Below, piece by piece: positions 33,456 to 41,901 of a stretch of DNA of 54,313 nt (the stretch's first letter is position 1; each line of letters begins with the position of its first letter). Source of the stretch: Streptomyces sp. TRM70350 (GTDB lineage Bacteria; Actinomycetota; Actinomycetes; Streptomycetales; Streptomycetaceae). Location of the stretch: contig NZ_JAHUXH010000041.1 in the NCBI RefSeq assembly GCF_019219825.1, positions 1 through 54,313 on the forward strand, in the 5' to 3' direction. The translations under genes and the position numbers were made by a program. The notes below the pieces were generated by a model. It was not told the DNA's origin. It saw only the letters and a list, made by a program, of their open reading frames with translations, and ran no database searches.

Positions 33456-34621
33456 GCGGCATCGGCGTCGGCATCGGGCAGCGCCCGCAGAACCGCAAGC
33501 AGCGGATGATCAAGACCCTGTGGACGGGCATCTGGCTCGTCTACCTGAGCGCCCCCGTCACCGACCTCCTGCACGGCGGCCACAGCACCGGCGTCCGCGT
33601 CCTCGGCTGGATCGGCCTGGCGGCCTTCGTCACCTGGTACATGATCCTGCTGTTCCGCACCAGCCGCTGGGACAGGAACGCCGCGGTCCTGAGCGCGCTG
33701 GCGGTCCTGGCCGCCCAGTCGACGGTCCTCGCCGTCACCCTCGGCCGCGAGTGGCTGGTCCTCTTCGTCTACGTCTCGATCGCGTCCGGCGCCGCACTGC
33801 CCCTGCGGTACGCGCGCTGGACCATCCCCGGCGCCTCGGCCCTGATGACGTCCGTCGCCCTGGCCGTCCCGGACGGCACCGCCTACCTGGCCGGGCTGCT
33901 CATCCCCGCCCTGCTCGGCGGCTTCGCCATGACCGGCGTACGCGAACTCGTCCGCACCACCGTCGCCCTGCGCGAGGCCCGCGCCACCGTCGCCCACCTG
34001 GCCGCCAACGAGGAACGGCTGCGGCTCGCCCGTGACCTGCACGACCTCCTGGGCCACTCCCTGTCCCTGATCACCCTCAAGAGCGAACTGGCCGGGCGGA
34101 TGCTCCCGGACCAGCCCGACAAGGCGGCCCAGCAGGTCGCCGACATCGAACAGGTCAGCCGCCAGGCCCTCGTCGACGTCCGCGAGGCCGTCAGCGGCTA
34201 CCGGCGCCCCCGCCTGGCCGCCGAACTCGCCGGTGCCCGGGTCGCCTTGACGGCGGCCGGGGTCACGCCGGACATCCCGGTGGAACCGGAGCTCGCCGAC
34301 ATCCCCGAGGAGAGCGAGTCCGCCCTCGCCTGGGCGCTGCGCGAGGCGGTCACCAACGTCGTACGGCACAGCGGCGCCCGCCGCTGCACGGTCACCGTGG
34401 GCCGCCGGGAGACCCTCGACGGCCCGGTACTGGAACTGTGCGTCGAGGACGACGGCTCGGGAGCGGGCGGCGGCACCGGCGAAGGCCCGGGCCACGGCCT
34501 GACCGGCCTCGCCGAGCGCCTGCACAAGGCGGGAGGCACGCTGGAGGCGGGCCCGCTGAAGCACGGCTTCCGCCTGGTCGCGAGGGTCCCCGCCGACCCG
34601 GCCGTAGGATCCGGGACATGA
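33452..34621 (+). CDS. DesK/NarL-type sensor histidine kinase
   Basis: A 389-residue kinase from a GTG overlapping the permease stop (GTGA). Four to five hydrophobic segments lie in residues 25-165. The HisKA_3 dimerisation domain has the phosphoacceptor His197 in RDLHDLLGHSLSL, and the HATPase_c domain shows EAVTNVVRHS (N box) and VEDDGSG...GHGLTGLAER (G boxes). The layout is that of DesK-like kinases, which sense membrane state. Its partner is the next gene. It lacks any large extracellular sensor domain, so the signal is probably in or at the membrane. Confidence 0.92.
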   Translation: MSGIGVGIGQRPQNRKQRMIKTLWTGIWLVYLSAPVTDLLHGGHSTGVRVLGWIGLAAFVTWYMILLFRTSRWDRNAAVLSALAVLAAQSTVLAVTLGREWLVLFVYVSIASGAALPLRYARWTIPGASALMTSVALAVPDGTAYLAGLLIPALLGGFAMTGVRELVRTTVALREARATVAHLAANEERLRLARDLHDLLGHSLSLITLKSELAGRMLPDQPDKAAQQVADIEQVSRQALVDVREAVSGYRRPRLAAELAGARVALTAAGVTPDIPVEPELADIPEESESALAWALREAVTNVVRHSGARRCTVTVGRRETLDGPVLELCVEDDGSGAGGGTGEGPGHGLTGLAERLHKAGGTLEAGPLKHGFRLVARVPADPAVGSGT

Positions 34622-35232
34622 GCCGCACGATCAGAGTCCTGCTCGCCGAGGACCAGGCGATGGTCCGCGAGGCACTGGCCGCGCTGCTCGGCCTGGAGGA
34701 CGACATCGAGGTGGTCGCCCAGGCGGCGCGCGGCGACGAGGTGCTGCCGCTGGCCCGCGAGCACGACGTCGACGTGGCCCTCCTCGACATCGAGATGCCG
34801 GGCGCGACCGGCATCGAGGCGGCGGCCCGACTCCACCGGGAGCTGCCGGAGGTACGCCTGGTCATCCTCACCACCTTCGGCCGCCCCGGTTACCTCCGCA
34901 CCGCCATGGAGTCCGGCGCCGACGCCTTCCTCGTCAAGGACGCCCCGGCTGCCCAGCTGGCGGAGGCGATTCGCAAGGTGCTCGCCGGGGAGCGGGTCAT
35001 CGACCCGACCTTGGCGGCAGCGGCCCTGGCGGAGGGCGCGAACCCGTTGACGGACCGCGAACGAGAGGTGCTGCGAGCGGCGGCGGACGGCTCCACGAAC
35101 GCGGAGCTGGCGGCAACCCTGCACCTGTCCCAGGGCACGGTCCGCAACTACCTCTCGACGGCAATCCAGAAGCTGGCGGCCCGCAACAGAACGGAAGCAG
35201 CCCGGATCGCCGAAGACAAGGGCTGGCTGTAG
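34618..35232 (+). CDS. NarL/LuxR-family response regulator
   Basis: A 204-residue regulator. The receiver domain has the acidic pair LLAEDQ near the N-terminus, phosphoacceptor Asp57 in VDVALLDIEMPG and the Lys of FLVKDAP. A LuxR-type helix-turn-helix (LTDREREVLRAAADG...LSQGTVRNYLSTAIQKL) forms the C-terminal third. ATG 34618 overlaps the kinase stop (ATGA). It likely binds upstream of the exporter ATPase gene at about 31.7 kb. Confidence 0.93.
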   Translation: MSRTIRVLLAEDQAMVREALAALLGLEDDIEVVAQAARGDEVLPLAREHDVDVALLDIEMPGATGIEAAARLHRELPEVRLVILTTFGRPGYLRTAMESGADAFLVKDAPAAQLAEAIRKVLAGERVIDPTLAAAALAEGANPLTDREREVLRAAADGSTNAELAATLHLSQGTVRNYLSTAIQKLAARNRTEAARIAEDKGWL

Positions 35233-35239
35233 TCAACCT

Positions 35240-35315
35240 AGGGGCGCGGGGCCGTATCGATATGCGGCTCCGCCGCGTGGGCGCGACCAGCCACAACGAA
35301 ACCCGCACTCGCCCC
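35240..35315. repeat. Streptomyces-type dispersed intergenic repeat
   Basis: Begins aggggcgcgggg and continues through gtatcgatatgcggctccgc to gcgcgaccagccacaacg and cccgcactcgcccc. I recognise this as one of the short repeats common between convergent genes in Streptomyces. The pairing ggggc(g)...gcccc and ccgtat/atgcgg stems make it a probable bidirectional terminator for the response regulator and the transglutaminase-like gene. A relative lies at 53074-53130. Confidence 0.6.
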
Positions 35316-35316
35316 A

Positions 35317-36180
35317 TCAGTTCAACATGGCACGAGCGGCCCGCGCCTCCCCCCGCACCCTCTCCGCCGCCCCCTCGTCCACAGCCCCCACCACCTCCGC
35401 ATACGCGTCCAACTCCTCCGCCGCCCCCAGAAAATCCCCCCGCCGCACCAGCAACTGCGCCCGCTCGTACCGCAACCGTGCCGGATGCGAGGGCAGCAGC
35501 AACGACAACTCCACCGCCCACAACCCCACATCCGACCGCTCGACCCGCGCCGCGGCCCACGCCCGGATGTTGTTCAGAATCCGCAGCACCACATCAAGCG
35601 GATCCGCAGGCACCAGCATCGAAGCATCCAGCGGCGCCCCCGTGGCCCCCACCACCAGCAACTCCGCGTCCTTCCCACTCAGCACCCGCCCCCCGTCGAG
35701 CGGATCCGCCAGCACCTGCTCATCCGCTCCTCCGGCCGGCCCGCCGAAGCCGACCACGAAATGCCCGGGCAACGCCACCCCGTACACCGGCGCCCCCGCC
35801 CGCCGGGCCACCTCCATCCACACCACCGACAGCAGAATCGGCAACCCCCGCCGCCGCACCAGCACGGCATGCAGCAGCGACGACTCCAGCCGCTGATAGT
35901 CCGCGGCGGAGCCGCGAAACCCGCACCGCTCGCCCAGCAGCTCCCGCACCGCCACCGCCCACGCCCGCGCCCCACCGGGCCGGAACGGCAGCAGCCCGGC
36001 CAGCCGGTCCAGCTCGACCTGCGCGGCGTCGATGCCCGCCTCGTCCAGCGTCCCGTCGGCCTGCGCGCTCACCAGCAGACACAACGTCGCCAGATCGGGC
36101 CGCTCGGCCCGCGCCTCCTCGGCGAACCGGCGCCGCAGCTCGGCGGACCGCTCCGGCGGTGGCGGGAAGGGTGGACGCAT
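35317..36180 (-). CDS. transglutaminase-like (SirB1-type) protein
   Basis: A 287-residue cytosolic protein. Residues about 90-190 match the Transglut_core2 / SirB1 pattern: PILLSVVWMEVARRAGAPVYGVALPGHFVVGF, with the His of LPGHF in the usual place and DPLDGGRVLS as the Asp segment. The Cys of the classic triad is not seen where expected, so it may not be an active protease. The C-terminal part is helical and TPR-like. ATG 36180 lies two bases after the GNAT gene stop on the same strand, so they form an operon. Function unknown. Confidence 0.8.
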   Translation of the reverse strand: MRPPFPPPPERSAELRRRFAEEARAERPDLATLCLLVSAQADGTLDEAGIDAAQVELDRLAGLLPFRPGGARAWAVAVRELLGERCGFRGSAADYQRLESSLLHAVLVRRRGLPILLSVVWMEVARRAGAPVYGVALPGHFVVGFGGPAGGADEQVLADPLDGGRVLSGKDAELLVVGATGAPLDASMLVPADPLDVVLRILNNIRAWAAARVERSDVGLWAVELSLLLPSHPARLRYERAQLLVRRGDFLGAAEELDAYAEVVGAVDEGAAERVRGEARAARAMLN

Positions 36181-36182
36181 GA

Positions 36183-37181
36183 CTACCTGCCCTCCGGCTC
36201 CCGGAAGTGGTGGTACGTGTGATGCACGCCGAAGCCCAGCCCGGCGTACAACGCCCGTGCACCGGCATTGTCCGTCTCGACCTGCAGCCACGCCGCCGAC
36301 GCGCCCTCGTCCAGCGCCCGCCGGGCCAACGCGGCCATCACCTCGCCGGCCAGCCCCCGCCGCCGTAGCGCGGGATCCACCTCGACGGCGGCGAACCCGG
36401 CCCACCGCCCGTCGACGACACACCGTCCGATGGCCGCGGGCACCTCGCCCTCCCCGGGCACACGCGCGAACCACACCGAGCTCCCACTCCCCAGCACCCG
36501 CAACGCCACCTCACTCACCCCCTTGCGCTGATACCGCGCCAGCCACCCGGCGTCCGCCTCCCGGGACAGCACCACCCCGGCCCCCTCGGCCCGATCCGCG
36601 ACCGGCGAGAGCCCCCCGGTCCACAGCTCGGCGGACACCTCCCGCACCCACCCCCGCCGCTCCAGCTCAGCGCACAGCAGCTCCTGGGTGCCTTCGGCGC
36701 CGGTGGCGGTCTGGATGTACGCGGGCAGGCCGCGGTCGCCGTACCAGTGCCGTACGACGGTCAGCGCCTCGTCGAGCGACACGCCGGGGTCGCCGAGCGG
36801 CAGCACGGAGTTGGCGCGCCGGGTGAACCCGGCAGCGGCGCGCAGCTCCCACTCGCCCAGCCGCTCGCTCTCCAGCGGCCGCCAGGCGCGCGCGGCGACC
36901 CGGGCGAGTTCCTCGTAGGAGGCGGCGGGGCCGCGTCGCCGGGCCGGCGCCGGAGGCACGACCTTGCCCGCGACCAGGGAGGATTCCGCGATCCGGACGC
37001 GTTCGCCGTCGCGCCGTGTGATCACGAGCACACCTTCGTCCCAGGATGTGAGAACACCCACCGTGTCGGTGAATTTCTGCTCCGTGACACGAGGGTCCCC
37101 CAACCGCCGTACGGAGACTCGTTTGCCCACGTCAGCAGTGGTGATACGGACCTCAAGGCGTCCAGCCGCCGATATTTCCAC
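36183..37181 (-). CDS. GNAT acetyltransferase with N-terminal beta-barrel-like domain
   Basis: A 332-residue protein. The first about 60 residues (RLEVRITTADVGKRVSVRRL...GVLTSWDEGVLVITRRDG) read as a small SH3- or Rof-like beta barrel. The C-terminal half is a GNAT domain with the acetyl-CoA loop VEVDPALRRRGLAGEVMAAL and the YAGLGF end. Such proteins acetylate amines or protein N-termini; the substrate is not known. Start choice: AGGAGGGG (37193-37200) points to the GTG at 37181; the ATG at 37211 lacks a ribosome site and the GTG at 37193 is too close. Upstream gene of a pair with the transglutaminase-like protein. Confidence 0.8.
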   Translation of the reverse strand: MEISAAGRLEVRITTADVGKRVSVRRLGDPRVTEQKFTDTVGVLTSWDEGVLVITRRDGERVRIAESSLVAGKVVPPAPARRRGPAASYEELARVAARAWRPLESERLGEWELRAAAGFTRRANSVLPLGDPGVSLDEALTVVRHWYGDRGLPAYIQTATGAEGTQELLCAELERRGWVREVSAELWTGGLSPVADRAEGAGVVLSREADAGWLARYQRKGVSEVALRVLGSGSSVWFARVPGEGEVPAAIGRCVVDGRWAGFAAVEVDPALRRRGLAGEVMAALARRALDEGASAAWLQVETDNAGARALYAGLGFGVHHTYHHFREPEGR

Positions 37182-37321
37182 GGGTCGGTTCACCCCTCCT
37201 GTTCGGATCATGCCCAGGAACGGAGATACTAGGGGCGGGCATCGACGACGCCGCGCTCCCGCGCGCCAGGCGGCGGAGCCTGAGGAGGCCCGCCAGCGCC
37301 CTATCGAGGAGGAACGACAGC
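37182..37321. promoter_or_regulatory. divergent promoter region, GNAT gene / fdxA
   Basis: A plus-strand TACTAG at 37227-37232 could be a -10 for fdxA, with TTCGGA (37202-37207) about 19 bases upstream. GAGGAGG (37308-37314) before the GTG at 37322 is a strong ribosome binding site. Confidence 0.4.
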
Positions 37322-37642
37322 GTGACCTACGTCATCGCGCAGCCTTGTGTCGACGTCAAGGACAAGGCGTGCATCGAGGAGTGCCCGGTCGACTGCATCT
37401 ACGAGGGCTCAAGGTCCTTGTACATCCACCCGGACGAATGCGTCGACTGCGGGGCATGTGAGCCGGTCTGCCCGGTCGAGGCGATCTTCTACGAGGACGA
37501 CGTGCCGGAGGAGTGGAAGGACTACTACAAGGCGAACGTCGAGTTCTTCGACGAGCTCGGCTCGCCCGGCGGCGCCAGCAAGCTCGGTCTGATCGAGCGG
37601 GACCACCCCTTCGTCGCCGCGCTGCCGCCGCAGGGCGAGTGA
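37322..37642 (+). CDS. fdxA: 7Fe ferredoxin FdxA
   Basis: A 106-residue ferredoxin. Eight Cys at 9, 17, 21, 25, 40, 43, 46 and 50 give the pattern for one [3Fe-4S] and one [4Fe-4S] cluster: C...CIEECPVDC (third Cys displaced) and CVDCGACEPVCP. The about 50-residue C-terminal tail (VPEEWKDYY...FVAALPPQGE) is typical of the actinobacterial FdxA, a low-potential cytosolic electron carrier. GTG start with GAGGAGGAACG before it. A terminator hairpin separates it from dapC. Confidence 0.95.
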   Translation: MTYVIAQPCVDVKDKACIEECPVDCIYEGSRSLYIHPDECVDCGACEPVCPVEAIFYEDDVPEEWKDYYKANVEFFDELGSPGGASKLGLIERDHPFVAALPPQGE

Positions 37643-37665
37643 CGTCGTAAGCGGCCGAACCGCGC

Positions 37666-37721
37666 CGCCTCGGTCCCGTACGGCCCGATCACCCCGATCG
37701 TCGTCGCACGGGACCGAGGCG
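37666..37721 (+). terminator. terminator between fdxA and dapC
   Basis: Perfect 14-base stem 37666-37679 with 37708-37721; the 28-base loop itself holds a short cgatc/gatcg pair. Confidence 0.7.
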
Positions 37722-37751
37722 TTTGCCGCACCAGAAAGTGAGCCAGACACC

Positions 37752-38894
37752 GTGTCCGCAGTCTCCGACCGCCCGCCCGTCGCCCGCCACCACCCTTCCA
37801 CGGAGTCGCTTCGCGACCGCCTCCCGACCTTCCCTTGGGACAAGCTCGCGCCGTACAAGCAGACGGCCGCCGCGCACCCCGACGGCATCGTCGACCTGTC
37901 CGTCGGCACCCCGGTCGACCCGGTCCCCGAGCTGATCCAGAAGGCGCTGATCGCCGCCGCCGACTCGCCCGGCTACCCGACCGTGTGGGGCACGCCCGAA
38001 CTGCGTGACGCGATCACCGGCTGGGTGCGGCGCCGCCTCGGCGCCCGGGACGTCACCCACCACCACGTCCTGCCGATCGTCGGCTCCAAGGAACTCGTCG
38101 CCTGGCTCCCCACCCAGCTGGGCCTCGGCCCCGGCGACAAGGTCGCCCACCCGCGCCTCGCCTACCCGACGTACGAGGTGGGCGCCCGCCTGGCCCGCGC
38201 CGACCACGAGGTGTACGACGACCCGACGGACCTCGACCCGGCGAACCTGAAGCTCCTCTGGCTGAACTCGCCGTCCAACCCGACGGGCAGGGTGCTGCCG
38301 AAGGACGAGCTGACCCGGATCGTCGCCTGGGCCCGTGAGCACGGCGTCCTGGTCTTCTCCGACGAGTGCTACCTCGAACTCGGCTGGGAGGCCGACCCGG
38401 TCTCGGTCCTCCACCCGGACGTCAACGGCGGCTCGTACGAGGGCATCGTCTCGGTCCACTCCCTCTCCAAGCGCTCCAACCTCGCGGGTTACCGCGCCGC
38501 CTTCCTCGCCGGCGACCCGGCCGTCCTCGGCCCGCTGCTGGAGATCCGCAAGCACGGCGGCATGATGACGTCCGCGCCGACGCAGGCGGCGGTGGTGGCG
38601 GCGCTGGGCGACGACACCCACGTCCGTGAGCAGCGCGAGCGCTACGCGGCCCGCCGTACGGCGCTGCGCGAGGCCCTGCTGGGCCACGGTTTCCGCATCG
38701 AGCACAGCGAGGCCAGCCTCTACCTGTGGGCGACCAGGGACGAGTCCTGCTGGGACACGGTCGCCCACCTGGCGGGCCTGGGCATCCTGGTCGCGCCGGG
38801 CGACTTCTACGGCCAGGCGGGCGAGAACTTCGTACGCGTGGCCCTGACGGCGACGGACGAGCGGGTCGCGGCAGCGGTGAAGCGGCTCGCGTGA
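37752..38894 (+). CDS. dapC: succinyldiaminopimelate transaminase, actinobacterial DapC
   Basis: A 380-residue PLP aminotransferase, class I/II. It converts N-succinyl-2-amino-6-ketopimelate to N-succinyl-LL-diaminopimelate in the succinylase route to DAP and lysine, needed for LL-DAP peptidoglycan. Visible features: substrate segment GYPTVWGTPELR, NSPSNPTGR, DECYLELGW and the PLP lysine Lys240 in SLSKRSNLAGYR. ATG/GTG at 37752 gives MSAVSDRPPVARH, and the next conserved part is LPTFPWDKL. Same block as dapE (41 kb). A hairpin ends the gene. Confidence 0.93.
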   Translation: MSAVSDRPPVARHHPSTESLRDRLPTFPWDKLAPYKQTAAAHPDGIVDLSVGTPVDPVPELIQKALIAAADSPGYPTVWGTPELRDAITGWVRRRLGARDVTHHHVLPIVGSKELVAWLPTQLGLGPGDKVAHPRLAYPTYEVGARLARADHEVYDDPTDLDPANLKLLWLNSPSNPTGRVLPKDELTRIVAWAREHGVLVFSDECYLELGWEADPVSVLHPDVNGGSYEGIVSVHSLSKRSNLAGYRAAFLAGDPAVLGPLLEIRKHGGMMTSAPTQAAVVAALGDDTHVREQRERYAARRTALREALLGHGFRIEHSEASLYLWATRDESCWDTVAHLAGLGILVAPGDFYGQAGENFVRVALTATDERVAAAVKRLA

Positions 38895-38907
38895 GCCTCT
38901 GAGCAAA

Positions 38908-38945
38908 GCGACGGGGCCCAGGAACAACGTCCTGGACCCCGTCGC
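38908..38945. terminator. bidirectional terminator, dapC / secreted protein gene
   Basis: 16-base stem 38908-38923 with 38930-38945, one C-A mismatch, six-base loop between two convergent genes. Confidence 0.8.
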
Positions 38946-38966
38946 CTCTGCAGCGGCGCCCGGCAC

Positions 38967-39413
38967 TCAGCCGATCGGCAGCCCCGTGGTCGGCAGCGAC
39001 TGCGTCGGCAGGCTGTCCTTGGTCAGCCCGTCCGTCGGCAGCGCGCCCGTGGTCGCGGTCGACGCGGTGTCACCCACGACGGACCCGGCGGCCCCAGCGG
39101 CGTCACCCACGGCCTTCTGCACCGCCGGCGTCGCCTTCTTCGCGGCCTGGCCACCGGTCTTGCCCGCGGCCGGCACCGCCGTCTTGACCGCCTTGCTGCC
39201 GGTCTCACCGGCGGTGCCGGTGACGCTCTGCGCCGCGCTGTCGACGGTGTTGCCGACGTTCGCCCCGTCCAGGGCGGTCAGCCCGCCCAGGTTGGGGGTG
39301 GCGGGCAGTTCGGGGGCCGCGCTGGCGGAGCCGGCCGCACCGACCCCGGCAGCCGCTCCCGCTGCGACGAGCAGCGCGGCACGGGCGATCCGACGGGTCA
39401 GGGGGAGGGACAT
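38967..39413 (-). CDS. small secreted Ala/Thr-rich protein
   Basis: A 148-residue protein with a Sec signal peptide: MSLPLTRRIARAALL then a hydrophobic stretch and a probable AxA cut at SASAA (residues 28-33). No lipobox Cys, no cysteine at all in the mature chain. The mature chain is low-complexity (Ala, Gly, Thr, Val, Lys), with amphipathic AVQKAVGDAAGAAGS-like stretches and a TGALPTDGLTKDSLPTQSLP ending of the (S/T)LPT type. I do not recognise the family. Good AAGGAG ribosome binding site before ATG 39413. It is likely a small exported or wall-associated protein. Confidence 0.75.
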   Translation of the reverse strand: MSLPLTRRIARAALLVAAGAAAGVGAAGSASAAPELPATPNLGGLTALDGANVGNTVDSAAQSVTGTAGETGSKAVKTAVPAAGKTGGQAAKKATPAVQKAVGDAAGAAGSVVGDTASTATTGALPTDGLTKDSLPTQSLPTTGLPIG

Positions 39414-39755
39414 GGTGCTCCTTCGACGGGAGAGAACGGTGAAGTGTCCAGCCGTGCCCGGGAGTTGACCCCGCGATGTCGGTCGCTTCCTGGGTCTCGC
39501 TCTCGGGCTCGGACGCAGTGACTACCGCTCGAAGCCTCCGAAGGTTGCGGCGGGCCAACGTAAAGAGTTGGCAATGCGTCGCATTATCGGCTGTGGATAA
39601 AAACGGGCAAAGAACACCCGGTCCGAAAGTCTGCCGAATCCTTACAGCCCCGTGTTTCCAAGGGCTTTGACGCATACGAGGGTGAGGCCGCGAAAACCTG
39701 AGCACCCTGTCGCCCCCAGTGGACGGACGTAACCCCTGGGAGTGACCCGTTCGTA
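39414..39755. promoter_or_regulatory. gap upstream of the secreted protein gene
   Basis: No gene is seen. A locally less G+C-rich part at about 39540-39640 (aaagagttggcaatgcg, tgtggataaaa) is the likely minus-strand promoter region for the secreted protein. It contains one TTATCCACA, which matches the E. coli-type DnaA box, without companions. The gene upstream (39756-40721) is on the same strand. Confidence 0.4.
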
Positions 39756-40721
39756 CTACTGCCCAGTGACAATTCGGACGGCGTTCTCGGTCCCCGCGCT
39801 CTCCGCCCGGTCCGCATTCCGGGCGCCGCCCGCCGCGGCACGCCACCGGCTGTCGGTGTGCCCGGCGACCCACTCCCGCCCGGCGTACGAGACGCGTTCG
39901 ATGTGCAGCGCGGAGGCGTTGGCCACGGCCCAGTGCGCGAGCTGCCAGCCGCGCTCCCGGGCACTGCGCCCGTCGGTCTCCTCGGCGACGGGCACGGTCA
40001 CCGTCCGCCCGCTGGTCTCGGTGACCAGGGTCGGCGTGGGCGTGGCGGCGCCCACCTCGGCCCCGGCCTGCTCGATGCGCCCGAAGTCCCGTACGAGCGC
40101 GGAGCGCACCGCGTCCGGACCGGCGGTCGCCGTCGCACCGGGCCGGCCCTCGCAGGTCAGCGTGGCCGCCGAGCGCCCGGTGAGGGCGGCGGCGAGCAGG
40201 GTGGCGTCGGGCTCGTGCTTGGCGTACGCCTGCGGGAAGCCGCTGCGCTGCACGCGCTGGGCGGCGACGGTGAGGGGCAGCCGGGTGTAGCCGGGGACCT
40301 TGACCAGATGGTCGTAGAACATGCCCGCCGAGTAGATCGGGTCCATGATCTGCTCCTCGGTGCCCCAGCCCTGCGAGGGCCGCTGCTGGAACAGGCCCAG
40401 CGAGTCGCGGTCGCCGTGGCCGATGTTGCGCAGCGCGGACTCCTGCAGGGCGGTCGCGAGGGCGATGGTGACGGCCCGTTCGGGCAGCCCGCGGGCGGTG
40501 CCCACGGCGGTGATCGTGGCGGCGTTGACGGCCTGTTCGGGGGTGAACTCGTACGTCGCCCCGTCACCGTCGGCCGAGACGACCTTGCATCCCGGGCCGC
40601 CGGTGCCTCCGGTGATGTACTGCACCGCGAGATAGCCCGCGACCGCGAGCAGGACGACGAAGGCCGCCCCGATACGGAGGAGGCGGCCGCGACGCTGGAG
40701 AGTAGGGGACGGCTCTGGCAC
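39756..40721 (-). CDS. membrane-anchored lytic-transglycosylase-like protein
   Basis: A 321-residue protein with one membrane helix at about residues 17-36 and the remainder outside. Residues 60-180 look like a lysozyme-fold domain: TITAVGTARGLPERAVTIALATALQESALRN with Glu94 in the position of the catalytic Glu of SLT enzymes, then GDRDSLGLFQQRPSQGWGT, close to the soluble transglycosylase pattern. The C-terminal 100 residues hold a repeat-free domain with Trp-containing WQLAHWAVANASALHIERVSYAGREW. Automatic annotation of such proteins often gives a 'heavy metal transporter' or hypothetical label. Cell-wall hydrolysis is inferred from motif resemblance only. Confidence 0.7.
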   Translation of the reverse strand: MPEPSPTLQRRGRLLRIGAAFVVLLAVAGYLAVQYITGGTGGPGCKVVSADGDGATYEFTPEQAVNAATITAVGTARGLPERAVTIALATALQESALRNIGHGDRDSLGLFQQRPSQGWGTEEQIMDPIYSAGMFYDHLVKVPGYTRLPLTVAAQRVQRSGFPQAYAKHEPDATLLAAALTGRSAATLTCEGRPGATATAGPDAVRSALVRDFGRIEQAGAEVGAATPTPTLVTETSGRTVTVPVAEETDGRSARERGWQLAHWAVANASALHIERVSYAGREWVAGHTDSRWRAAAGGARNADRAESAGTENAVRIVTGQ

Positions 40722-40803
40722 GCGTACAAGGTACTGGAGAGTACGGAGTGACTGGAGTCGGGTGCGGAAAGTACTCCCAGGTCGGGGGCGCTAGGGTCGG
40801 CGT

Positions 40804-41883
40804 ATGGCCGACTCCCCGCTTGACCTCACCCTGGACGCCGCCCAGCTCACCGCCCAGCTCGTCGACTTCCCGTCGGAGAGCGGCAACGAGAAGCCGCTCG
40901 CGGACGCGATCGAGACCGCGCTGCGCGCCCTGCCGCACCTCACGGTCGACCGCTACGGCAACAACGTCGTCGCCCGCACCGACCTGGGCCGGTCGCAGCG
41001 GGTGATCCTCGCCGGGCACATCGACACCGTGCCGATCGCCGGCAACGTGCCGTCCCGGCTGGACGGGGACGGTGTGCTGTGGGGCTGCGGCACCTGTGAC
41101 ATGAAGGCGGGCGTCGCGGTGCAGCTGCGCATCGCGGCCACGGTCCCCGCCCCGAACCGCGACCTGACCCTCGTCTTCTACGACAACGAGGAGGTCGCCG
41201 CCGACCTCAACGGCCTGAAGCACGTCGCCGAGGCGCACCCGGAGTGGCTCCGGGGCGACTTCGCGGTGCTGCTGGAGCCGTCCGACGGTCAGGTGGAGGG
41301 CGGCTGCCAGGGCACCCTGCGGGTGCTGCTGAAGACGAAGGGCGAGCGGGCGCACTCGGCGCGCGGCTGGATGGGCTCCAACGCGATCCACGCGGCGGCC
41401 CCGATCCTGGCCCGCCTCGCCTCGTACCAGCCCCGCCACCCGGTGATCGACGGCCTGGAGTACCGCGAGGGCCTGAACGCGGTGCGCATTTCGGGCGGTG
41501 TGGCCGGAAATGTCATCCCTGACGAGTGTGTCGTCACGGTCAACTTCCGCTACGCCCCGGACCGTACGGAGCAGGAGGCGATCGCGCACGTCCGTGAGGT
41601 GTTCGCGGACTGCGGCGTGACCGACTTCGTCGTCGACGACCACAGCCCGGGCGCGCTGCCCGGCCTCTCCCACCCGGCCGCGGCGGCCTTCGTCGAGGCG
41701 GTGGGCGGCACCCCGCAGCCCAAGTACGGCTGGACGGACGTCTCCCGGTTCAGCGCGCTGGGCATCCCGGCGGTCAACTACGGCCCCGGCAACCCGCACT
41801 TGGCGCACAGGCGGGACGAGCGGGTGGAGACGGCGAAGATCGTGGCGGGGGAGGAGCGGCTGCGGGCCTGGCTGACGGCGTGA
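40804..41883 (+). CDS. dapE: succinyl-diaminopimelate desuccinylase DapE
   Basis: A 359-residue M20-family zinc enzyme that removes succinate from N-succinyl-LL-DAP, the step after DapC. Metal and catalytic motifs: AGHIDTVPI (His ligand and Asp), CGTCDMKAG (bridging Asp), DNEEVA (catalytic Glu and ligand Glu), LEPSDG (Glu/Asp ligand) and the C-terminal GNPHLAHRRDE (His ligand). ATG 40804 follows a short divergent gap from the transglycosylase-like gene. A large hairpin follows the stop. Confidence 0.95.
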   Translation: MADSPLDLTLDAAQLTAQLVDFPSESGNEKPLADAIETALRALPHLTVDRYGNNVVARTDLGRSQRVILAGHIDTVPIAGNVPSRLDGDGVLWGCGTCDMKAGVAVQLRIAATVPAPNRDLTLVFYDNEEVAADLNGLKHVAEAHPEWLRGDFAVLLEPSDGQVEGGCQGTLRVLLKTKGERAHSARGWMGSNAIHAAAPILARLASYQPRHPVIDGLEYREGLNAVRISGGVAGNVIPDECVVTVNFRYAPDRTEQEAIAHVREVFADCGVTDFVVDDHSPGALPGLSHPAAAAFVEAVGGTPQPKYGWTDVSRFSALGIPAVNYGPGNPHLAHRRDERVETAKIVAGEERLRAWLTA

Positions 41884-41901
41884 GGTGCGCGCGGGGCTTT
41901 A

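Noticed and set aside
37193..37211. Other starts for the GNAT gene (ATG 37211, GTG 37193)
   Set aside because: ATG 37211 has no ribosome site and GTG 37193 lies directly against AGGAGG. GTG 37181 is better placed, though its spacing is slightly long.
39591..39599. Perfect TTATCCACA DnaA box on the minus strand
   Set aside because: It stands alone, with no second box, no dnaA/dnaN genes and no A+T-rich unwinding region. One exact nine-base match can occur by chance.
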